Source of the DNA: a virus
Direction: 5' to 3' (one strand)
Length of the DNA: 22,751 nucleotides
Virus record (IMG/VR): IMGVR_UViG_3300024999_000420
Coordinates: 1 to 22,751 of that record
Numbering within the stretch: position 1 is the stretch's first letter; every line of letters starts with the position of its first letter. The notes under the pieces were generated by a model. The model saw only the letters and a program-made list of their open reading frames with translations. It was not told the DNA's origin and did no database searches. Shown piece after piece: positions 14,150 to 20,011 of this stretch. Position numbers and translations under genes: made by a program.

Positions 14150-14181
14150 AAAAAGAGATAGATTAGATTCTATCTCTTTTT
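14150..14181 (+). terminator. Second terminator, immediately before the fibre gene
   Basis: AAAAAGAGATAGA (14150-14162) pairs perfectly over 13 bp with TCTATCTCTTTTT (14169-14181) around loop TTAGAT. The fibre ribosome-binding site starts ten bases later, so this could also work as a leader attenuator for the fibre gene. It marks the right border of the accessory island. Confidence 0.85.
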
Positions 14182-14207
14182 ATATATTAAAAGGAGGAAA
14201 GAAATAA

Positions 14208-17200
14208 ATGACATTTGAATTTAATAACCCACTTTTGTATGAATTAAGAGAAGATTTGATTAGTAAACAAGACTTATGTGTAATTTCCAATGAGAGTAAA
14301 ATAGTTCTCGATGAACTTCCTAGTGAATTTTATGGGGTAACTGTTGTATTAGTTGGTACAGCACAAGCAGGAGCATCAAGTACAATTACATTGAAATCCA
14401 GTGCTTCAGCAACAGATGACAGATATAATAATTTCACAATAACTATCACAGGTGGAACTGGTTCAGGACAATCAAAATTAATAACAGATTATGTGGGGAG
14501 TACAAAAGTAGCAACAATATCTGGAACATGGACAACAAATCCAGATAATACATCTGTATACTCTATTGCTTGTTACAATGAATCTAAAATAATTACAGGT
14601 TTGTCAATTAATTCTTTTTATGTAAATTATTTAAATTCTATAATTACTTTTAATTCTTCGGAAATTGGTCAAACAGTTTTAGCATCCTATCAGGGTCGTG
14701 GAGTAATTTTGCTTTCTGCAGAAAGAGTTTATACAAAATCTGTTGATGGTGCAGCAACTCAGAACTTACAAGATGTGGCAGATAGTGTTGGAGATGCATC
14801 AACCGTTATATCAAATCTAAACTCTGCTATTGCAACTGGAAATTCAGCCAATTCAACTTTAATAAGTACAACTAGCACAGCAAATTCTACAAAAAATGAT
14901 TTAACTAATATAAATTCTACCGCAGACCAAACAAAGACTGACTTAACTTCAATTAATAATACATCTATTACCACTAAAAATGATTTAACTAGTATTAATG
15001 ATACTGCTACTACTACAAAGACTGATTTAACTTCAATTAACAATACTGCTACCACCACGATATCGAACTTGACTAGTATAAATAATACTGCTTTAACAAC
15101 AAAGACTGATTTAACTAGTATTAACTCTACGGCAACTCAAACTAAAACAGACTTAACTTCAATTAATTCAACTGCTTCTACAACTAAAACAGATTTGACA
15201 GCAATTAATGTAACCGCAAATGCAACTATAAATGATCTTGAAACTTTAATAGCAAATAATCAATATTCTATTGAATCAGAAAATACTCGTATTTCTAATG
15301 AGGAAGATAGAGTATTAGCAGAAAGCAATAGAGTTATTGAATATCAAGCAATGATAAATTCCTCAAAAATGATATTAAAAAATCCAGTAGATAGTTATAG
15401 TAATATAGCGACAACTTATCCATCTCCTGTGATTTATTGGACAGTTAGAACGATAGATGATGGGAAAATGTATAGGTATGATGGAAGCGTATGGGTATGG
15501 TTTGATACGTTGAGTTTAACAGCTTATGATACTTTGGTGACAGATTTTAACTTATATAAAGCTGATTATACACATCAAAGCGTATCCGCAATGAAAGCAT
15601 CTACAGCATTGGCAGGTAACAGATTAAAAACATCTGGTTATTATGCAATAAACGATGGCGGTGGAGCAGAATACGTTATTCAAGATGCGACAACCGAACC
15701 ATCATCATTTTATGTAACCCTAACAAATGGCAAAAAGGCTGTCTTAGCAAATAACATTGTCCATCCTTTACAAGCTGGTTTTAAAACCAATGTTGCCGAA
15801 TTAGATACAGTTACAAAAGTAAATGATAATTGGACAATACTGAAAAATTTAATTGCCGATCTTAAGACCTCGAAGACAAGAGAAATGATAAAATTTGACA
15901 CATTACTAACTGCTAATCGCGTATATGCAGAATGGATTTCTGGAAGAGAATGTCCAATTGGGTTTTATTCTGATAGTACGACAGATGGAGCTACTACAAC
16001 GGGACATGTATCATCCGTTGGCACTACAGATCCTTTTGCAGTTACGGTTACAGAATCACCTAACGCTTATCCTACAAAACTAGAGGAATATATTAAATTA
16101 GTAGCAAATGACTCAACTGTTCCAGTAAGATGTTATAATGGAGGTTTTGATGGCAAGAGTTATGCTGGTGGTTGGGGATTGCAATATTGGTATAATACTT
16201 GGTTTAGAGGTTTAGCAGGGTCAAATATTGATTTCTCAGATGTAAAAATGATTGTTTTAGGATTTGGAACATCTGACAGTATAAATATGGATAATACAGC
16301 AACTACGATTGATAATTTCATCAGAGATTTAGAGTGTACAGTAATAGATTGTTTTCTTCGTGGCGTACAACCAGTTATTCAAGCTCCTGTACTGACTACT
16401 GAACATGTGGGAACTACTGTTAGTTATAGAAATGGAAATGAAAGTGTAACTATAATTGAGACATGTCAGAAACAATTGTGTCAAAAGTATAATCTTGAAT
16501 ATTTTTCAATGTCTGAACCTGTTGAAGAAATTTTAGAAATGTTTTCGAGTATGAAGTATTCAGATTTTATAGCGGTAGTAGATATGGTACATCCTGGAGA
16601 CATGGGACATAGATTACACGCTTCTTATCTAGTACCAAAGTTTAACCCCAATATTGCTAGAATAGACAAAGGAAAATCACTTAAAACTCTTTTCCCTGGT
16701 CATCCAGTATTTATTCCAACTGCCACGGATATCATATCTCCAATTTCAAAGGGTGGGGTTATATTAAAGACTATTGAATCTGGATACCTGAGCGATGATA
16801 CCTATTATTACTGTTGGAGAGATTCAGAGGGAAATACAAAAATATTTAACGATTACCTTTTATCGTTCCCTGTCTATGTGGATAAACCAACTGCCCTATT
16901 TTATACCCCTTTAGACACTAGTGTTGCTACAGGTAGACCGATAGCAATTAACTCTACAGTTGTTGGGAGTGCCATAACGATTACAACTAAGCATGAAACT
17001 TATAGACAACCTGAAGCAATGTATTTTACCAACAAAGGTTATGTGTGTATGCTTCCTCCTGGTTTAAGTATGATAACGGTTCGTGCGAGTGATAATGTTA
17101 TAGAACAACGAATAGGATCTTTTTATCTTGCAGATGCCGAAGAACATTTGATTTTTGAGTATGGAAGAGGATCAGGAAGCACAGCATATGCAACAAAAGT

Positions 17201-17729
17201 AATTAATTACCCTCCGATACCTGGGACTTACGTTAAAAAGGATGTTAAAAAGAAAGCTGTAGTAAAAGACTACTACAGTCTTGGAGATAACGTTCCAACA
17301 AGCATATGTATGACGCTAGAAGCAGCGTTTGCGGTAGGAACAACCTACTCGATATACACCCATTATCAAGACGTACAAGCGTATAAAGATTGTTATAATT
17401 TAGTTGAAATTCTAGGAGATGTCATAACCCTTAAAGTTAAAAAACTGTCTGGAACAACTACTATATTTACACAAAGCGTATCTGGGTTAAATGCTTTGCT
17501 AGTGGCAGGTGCTAGAATTAAACTTAATTTTACACCTAAATTCTACCTACCCGGCGGTGTAGAGTTTTCATTGTTTGTAAATGGGGTAAGCAAACATACT
17601 TATACTGCTAGTATTGGAGATGTGTGGTCAGATGGTTATGGGTTTGATGCACCAAGTGTTTTGAGTAGCAATATATATATGACGATGCGACAAACTACTC
17701 CAGGTTTTGATATGAAATATCTGATATAA
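14208..17729 (+). CDS. Receptor-binding tail fibre with SGNH/GDSL hydrolase domain
   Basis: 1173 residues, start supported by AAGGAGG. Residues about 45-125 are a tail-fibre beta module (GTAQAGASSTITLKSSASA, then SGQSKLITDYVGSTKVATI). Residues 223-348 are nine 14-residue repeats with consensus N-T-A-T-T-T-K-T-D-L-T-S-I-N, two heptads each, which should form a trimeric coiled-coil shaft. Residues about 390-430 are a phage head-domain motif (TYPSPVIYWTVRTIDDGKMY), followed by a pectate-lyase-like neck (GYYAINDGGGAEYVIQD). Residues about 570-810 are an SGNH hydrolase: YSDSTTDG with probable nucleophile S590, GFGTSD around 687-690, and DMVHP with D792 and H795 as the Asp-His pair. The C-terminal 330 residues look beta-rich. 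SGNH domains in fibres often deacetylate or de-esterify host surface sugars. Whether this one trims or only binds its receptor cannot be read from sequence. Confidence 0.85.
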   Translation: MTFEFNNPLLYELREDLISKQDLCVISNESKIVLDELPSEFYGVTVVLVGTAQAGASSTITLKSSASATDDRYNNFTITITGGTGSGQSKLITDYVGSTKVATISGTWTTNPDNTSVYSIACYNESKIITGLSINSFYVNYLNSIITFNSSEIGQTVLASYQGRGVILLSAERVYTKSVDGAATQNLQDVADSVGDASTVISNLNSAIATGNSANSTLISTTSTANSTKNDLTNINSTADQTKTDLTSINNTSITTKNDLTSINDTATTTKTDLTSINNTATTTISNLTSINNTALTTKTDLTSINSTATQTKTDLTSINSTASTTKTDLTAINVTANATINDLETLIANNQYSIESENTRISNEEDRVLAESNRVIEYQAMINSSKMILKNPVDSYSNIATTYPSPVIYWTVRTIDDGKMYRYDGSVWVWFDTLSLTAYDTLVTDFNLYKADYTHQSVSAMKASTALAGNRLKTSGYYAINDGGGAEYVIQDATTEPSSFYVTLTNGKKAVLANNIVHPLQAGFKTNVAELDTVTKVNDNWTILKNLIADLKTSKTREMIKFDTLLTANRVYAEWISGRECPIGFYSDSTTDGATTTGHVSSVGTTDPFAVTVTESPNAYPTKLEEYIKLVANDSTVPVRCYNGGFDGKSYAGGWGLQYWYNTWFRGLAGSNIDFSDVKMIVLGFGTSDSINMDNTATTIDNFIRDLECTVIDCFLRGVQPVIQAPVLTTEHVGTTVSYRNGNESVTIIETCQKQLCQKYNLEYFSMSEPVEEILEMFSSMKYSDFIAVVDMVHPGDMGHRLHASYLVPKFNPNIARIDKGKSLKTLFPGHPVFIPTATDIISPISKGGVILKTIESGYLSDDTYYYCWRDSEGNTKIFNDYLLSFPVYVDKPTALFYTPLDTSVATGRPIAINSTVVGSAITITTKHETYRQPEAMYFTNKGYVCMLPPGLSMITVRASDNVIEQRIGSFYLADAEEHLIFEYGRGSGSTAYATKVINYPPIPGTYVKKDVKKKAVVKDYYSLGDNVPTSICMTLEAAFAVGTTYSIYTHYQDVQAYKDCYNLVEILGDVITLKVKKLSGTTTIFTQSVSGLNALLVAGARIKLNFTPKFYLPGGVEFSLFVNGVSKHTYTASIGDVWSDGYGFDAPSVLSSNIYMTMRQTTPGFDMKYLI
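14874..15251 (+). repeat. Nine tandem 42-bp coding repeats in the fibre shaft
   Basis: Nine in-frame 42-bp units encode 14-residue (two-heptad) repeats. The first and last are the most diverged and central units share the core K-T-D-L-T-S-I-N. Such arrays can gain or lose units by recombination, changing shaft length without a frameshift. Confidence 0.9.
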
Positions 17730-17733
17730 ATTA

Positions 17734-17771
17734 TAGGTGAGTATCTGACGTATACTTCCTATTAGTTGTTT
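17734..17771 (+). terminator. Weak terminator-like hairpin after the fibre gene
   Basis: TAGG-T-GAGTAT (17734-17744) can pair with ATACTTCCTA (17752-17761), ten pairs with one bulge and one G-U, followed by a short T-rich stretch (TTAGTTGTTT). Modest support only. Confidence 0.4.
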
Positions 17772-17773
17772 GA

Positions 17774-17896
17774 AGAACAGAGCAAATTGGAGAAAATGGA
17801 ATTATAACAGAAGTGATATTTCCCCTTTTAAATAAATTAAATTCTATAAATATTTCAACACTAACCCACTTAAAACCAAACAACATAATCGTATAA
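17774..17896 (+). pseudogene. Possible 3' remnant of a lost fibre-associated gene
   Basis: A 40-codon open stretch follows a TGA stop and has no usable start except an internal GTG without ribosome-binding site. Its translation looks protein-like (EQIGENGIITEVIFPLLNKL, then N-I-S-T-L-T-H-L). It could be the C-terminal end of an earlier fibre or adjacent gene left after exchange of the receptor-binding module. Chance cannot be excluded. Confidence 0.25.
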
Positions 17897-17942
17897 GCAA
17901 TAAGGAAGTGATTTAATGATAATTGTGACTTATTGCTTATAC
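17891..17942 (+). repeat. Perfect 14-bp inverted repeat around a start codon
   Basis: GTATAAGCAATAAG (17891-17904) and CTTATTGCTTATAC (17929-17942) are exact complements separated by 24 bases that contain the ribosome-binding site and ATG of the 50-residue gene at 17916. In RNA the start region would be displayed in a hairpin loop, with the first G of the GGAAGTG site in the stem. It may be a translational control element or a dyad operator. Confidence 0.8.
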
Positions 17943-18068
17943 TTATGTTTATTTGGATATGGGATTTTACTTATTATATTTTTACTTTTTAATCATGGTG
18001 CACATATTAATAGTGAAAATGATGATAAAGAACAGATTGAATATTTAAGGAAATATAATGAAAGGTAA
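17916..18068 (+). CDS. 50-residue single-pass membrane protein
   Basis: ATG 17916 follows AAGGAAGTGATTTA. Residues 1-26 are strongly hydrophobic, with VTYCLYLCLFGYGILLIIFL forming one transmembrane helix. The tail is short, polar and probably cytoplasmic (SENDDKEQIEYLRKYNER). Small phage membrane proteins with this shape, including a tail containing D-x-E-Q-x-x-Y-L, recur in Bacillota prophages, but I cannot give a firm family name. Its place between the fibre and amidase genes fits an accessory lysis or membrane role. It is too short to be a normal holin without further evidence. The start lies in the loop of a perfect inverted repeat, so its translation may be controlled. Confidence 0.65.
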   Translation: MIIVTYCLYLCLFGYGILLIIFLLFNHGAHINSENDDKEQIEYLRKYNER

Positions 18069-18125
18069 AATATGGGGAAATAAGTGAATGATTATAATGG
18101 AAGTTAGGATAATTGTATAATTAGG

Positions 18126-18163
18126 AACAAGAAGTTACTTTAATGTGACTTCTTGTTTTGTTT
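18126..18163 (+). terminator. Intrinsic terminator before the amidase gene
   Basis: AACAAGAAGTTAC (18126-18138) pairs with GTGACTTCTTGTT (18145-18157), 13 pairs with one G-U, loop TTTAAT, followed by TTGTTT. The amidase gene starts about 45 bases later with no clear promoter in between. Confidence 0.75.
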
Positions 18164-18205
18164 GGGAATTTATTTTATTAATTTTAATGGAAGGTGAAAA
18201 TAATT

Positions 18206-18919
18206 ATGCATTCAATAACTTTAGATGCAGGTCATCAATCAGCACCAAATTCTGATACAGGTTGTCAAGGATTTGGTTTAAGAGAAGAAGATATAGTTTT
18301 AGACATTTGCAAACGTGCAAAAACATTAATTGAATTAAATGGAATAAAAGTAATAATGACCAGAGAAGGAGCAAAAGTAAATGGAGATGGATCTTCTCTT
18401 AATGCTTCGTTAAATACAAGATGTCAAATAGCTAATTCAAATAAAACAGACCTATTTCTTTCTGTCCATTGTGATGCCTTTAATTCACAAGCATTTGGAA
18501 CTACTGTTCATGTATTTGGGTTAAATGGAAAGGCAGAAAGATTTGCTAAAATTTTAAGTCCTATGATGGGACAAATTTTCTACAATAGAGGCATCAAGGT
18601 ATCTAATTTTGCAGTTTTAAGACTTACAAATATGCCAGCAGTATTATTAGAAACTGCATTTTTGGATAATAAGGATGATAATGTTAAATTAGCAGATGCA
18701 AATGTAAGACAACAAATTGCTGTGAATATTGCTAAAAGTGTTTGTATTTATTTTGGGATAGAATATAAGGAAGGAGTCGTTTCAAAAGTGACAGATACAA
18801 CAATAAAGACAGATAAAGATATTTATTTATCTGTTCGTGTTCTAGAATCTAAATCTGAAGAAGTAATTAAGCAGATTATTAAAATGGGATATGCAACTAA
18901 AAGATTGGAACTTGCTTAA
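18206..18919 (+). CDS. N-acetylmuramoyl-L-alanine amidase (Amidase_3), phage endolysin
   Basis: Zinc-dependent enzyme that cuts the amide bond between N-acetylmuramic acid and L-alanine of the peptidoglycan stem peptide. ATG 18206 is chosen because AAGGTG sits nine bases upstream; a GTG at 18194 has no room for a ribosome-binding site. Numbered from that ATG, the Amidase_3 zinc ligands are H10 (LDAGHQ), E27 (LREED) and H88 (LSVHCDA), and the catalytic glutamate is E149 (LLETAFLDN). All are intact. The catalytic domain covers about residues 1-190. A short C-terminal segment (about 195-237), DIYLSVRVLESKSEEVI through GYATKRLEL, may help bind the wall. No signal peptide is visible, so export depends on a holin. 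Typical length for a phage amidase is 200-300. The holin lies about 3 kb downstream, with a nuclease gene inserted between. Confidence 0.95.
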   Translation: MHSITLDAGHQSAPNSDTGCQGFGLREEDIVLDICKRAKTLIELNGIKVIMTREGAKVNGDGSSLNASLNTRCQIANSNKTDLFLSVHCDAFNSQAFGTTVHVFGLNGKAERFAKILSPMMGQIFYNRGIKVSNFAVLRLTNMPAVLLETAFLDNKDDNVKLADANVRQQIAVNIAKSVCIYFGIEYKEGVVSKVTDTTIKTDKDIYLSVRVLESKSEEVIKQIIKMGYATKRLELA

Positions 18920-18952
18920 TTATTTATATTTTAATTAATTATTTCTATATTC

Positions 18953-19070
18953 AGTTGTCGTATATGTATGACAGCCAGATTATTGCCCGATCTGGACTGT
19001 CTCCTGTTTGCACTAGGTACTAGCTAATGCATCCATTGACGTAATTGTAGCATAAAAGAAAGGGCGTGTC
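18953..19070 (+). ncRNA. Structured, G+C-richer intergenic segment; possible leader RNA
   Basis: About 45% G+C by hand count over 18954-19051, clearly above its surroundings. GACAGCCAGAT (18970-18980) and ATCTGG-A-CTGTC (18990-19001) form an 11-bp stem with one bulged A and a nine-base loop TATTGCCCG. Further short pairings follow: CTAG-GTA-CTAG, AATG/CATT and GCTA/TAGC. The loop GCCC (18985-18988) could pair with GGGC (19062-19065) just ahead of the next start, a possible pseudoknot over the leader. No T-run follows, so it is not an ordinary terminator. It matches no riboswitch or tRNA I can recognise. A cis-regulatory leader, small RNA or recombination remnant are all possible. Confidence 0.4.
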
Positions 19071-19077
19071 AAATTAA

Positions 19078-19533
19078 ATGGAGAATATAATTATGGAAGA
19101 GGTGTTGGAAGTGGGAATTGAAGAAGATGTCCTTTGTAAATTAGACGATCACGAGAAAAAATTATCTGATCATGATACAAGATTAAATCAACATGGTGAA
19201 AAACTTCATGAACTTGAAATTAAAAACGCTGGTTATGACGCACGATTTGATTTCATAGATAGCGAATTTAATACTATTAAGATTAGTTTAGCAAGAATAG
19301 AAAACAATAGTTTACAATCCTCTAATATATTATTATCTACTTTATCTCAAATTGCAATTAACACATCTTCTACAAAAAATGAAATAGATAAAGAAGATAA
19401 TAAAAGTGAAAATGAGTTTGCAAAGGGTAAAATGGACAATACAACAAAAATCGTATTAAAAGTTCTAGCAGTAATTTCAACTCTTGTGTTGGCTTATATT
19501 GGTGGGAAGTATGGGATTTCTATAAAACAATAA
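19078..19533 (+). CDS. XhlA-like coiled-coil protein with C-terminal membrane anchor
   Basis: 151 residues from ATG 19078; ATG 19093 has the better ribosome-binding site (GGAG nine bases upstream) and may be the true start. Residues about 20-85 are a coiled coil with heptads such as KLDDHEKKLSDHDTRLNQHG and later KISLARIENN. A polar linker follows (NEIDKEDNKSENEFAKGK). Residues about 121-145 form one transmembrane helix (TTKIVLKVLAVISTLVLAYI), with a short GGKYGISIKQ tail. This order matches the XhlA/hemolysin-like family of phage lysis cassettes, which works with a holin to permeabilise the membrane, though it is longer than typical XhlA. It could instead be an i-spanin-like or tail-associated protein. 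Position between amidase and holin supports a lysis role. Confidence 0.6.
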   Translation: MENIIMEEVLEVGIEEDVLCKLDDHEKKLSDHDTRLNQHGEKLHELEIKNAGYDARFDFIDSEFNTIKISLARIENNSLQSSNILLSTLSQIAINTSSTKNEIDKEDNKSENEFAKGKMDNTTKIVLKVLAVISTLVLAYIGGKYGISIKQ

Positions 19534-19554
19534 ATAATCAAAGGATGAAAAATT

Positions 19555-19785
19555 ATGAATAAATTAAATAAATTCATAAAATATATTATAACAAAAATAA
19601 CATCAAGATTAACAACAGAAATAAAAGAAGAACTTGCAAAACAAAATGAAGATATTTACATGCTACTTAAAGAAGAATTCGCAATTATTAAAGAACAAAA
19701 TATTTCAAACACAAATCAAACAAAAGAAATATTAAAACAATTAGATGTAATTGGAAGGATGTTAAGGGGGAAAGGGATAAATTAA
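19555..19785 (+). CDS. 76-residue helical coiled-coil protein, function unknown
   Basis: Start supported by AAAGGATG about nine bases upstream. The N-terminal 20 residues are basic and amphipathic (MNKLNKFIKYIITKITSRLT) and could lie on the membrane surface, but no complete transmembrane helix is present. The rest is predicted helix rich in E/K/I/L with heptad spacing (EEFAIIKEQN, EILKQLDVIGRML). It follows the XhlA-like gene by 21 bases and is read in the same direction, so it probably belongs to the lysis operon. It may be a partner or regulator of the XhlA-like protein. I do not recognise a family. Confidence 0.6.
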   Translation: MNKLNKFIKYIITKITSRLTTEIKEELAKQNEDIYMLLKEEFAIIKEQNISNTNQTKEILKQLDVIGRMLRGKGIN

Positions 19786-19817
19786 AAATTTAAATTAATA
19801 AAACAAGGAATGATTAA

Positions 19818-19994
19818 ATGAAACCAGAATTCAATTCTTACTCTTTACGCCTTGCGGGATTTTTAATGCTTCAAGGGTTTGTACTTAAATTAATGAGAGA
19901 TGATCAAAAATCTAAAAGAAAAATATTCATATTTAATGATACTCCTGAGTTGCAAAGTGCGATTCAGGAGTATTTAAGTTTCAAAACAAAATAA
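19818..19994 (+). CDS. 58-residue DUF5659-like small phage protein
   Basis: ATG 19818 follows AAGGAATG. The sequence has the order of the small DUF5659 family: an N-terminal YSLRLAGFLMLQGF segment (aliphatic helix ending in Q-G-F), a basic turn, then a KRKIFIFNDTPELQSAIQEY strand-helix unit. DUF5659 proteins are small, of unknown role, and common in Bacillota phages and prophages. It lies between the helical protein and the large nuclease gene. The gene holds a strong hairpin (19939-19973), so part of its sequence may be under RNA-structure constraint. Function unknown. Confidence 0.6.
   Translation: MKPEFNSYSLRLAGFLMLQGFVLKLMRDDQKSKRKIFIFNDTPELQSAIQEYLSFKTK
19939..19973 (+). repeat. Long hairpin inside the DUF5659-like gene
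   Basis: ATACTCCTGA (19939-19948) is the exact complement of TCAGGAGTAT (19964-19973). The intervening bases extend the stem by six more pairs (two G-U), leaving loop AAG, for a nearly continuous 16-bp stem. It ends about 40 bases before the second nuclease gene. No T-run follows. Confidence 0.75.
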
Positions 19995-20011
19995 TTAGGA
20001 GGAATGTTTTA

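Noticed and set aside
14759-15058. Minus-strand 99-residue open frame over the fibre repeats
   Set aside because: It is the antisense shadow of the 42-bp repeats, with valine-rich low-complexity sequence and no ribosome-binding site.
14874-15251. CRISPR-like repeat array
   Set aside because: The repeats are contiguous, in frame and coding, with no spacers.
18194-18205. GTG 18194 as amidase start
   Set aside because: Leaves no room for a ribosome-binding site; ATG 18206 has AAGGTG nine bases upstream.
18953-19070. tRNA or known riboswitch in the G+C-rich gap
   Set aside because: No cloverleaf, T-loop or CCA end, and no recognised aptamer core.
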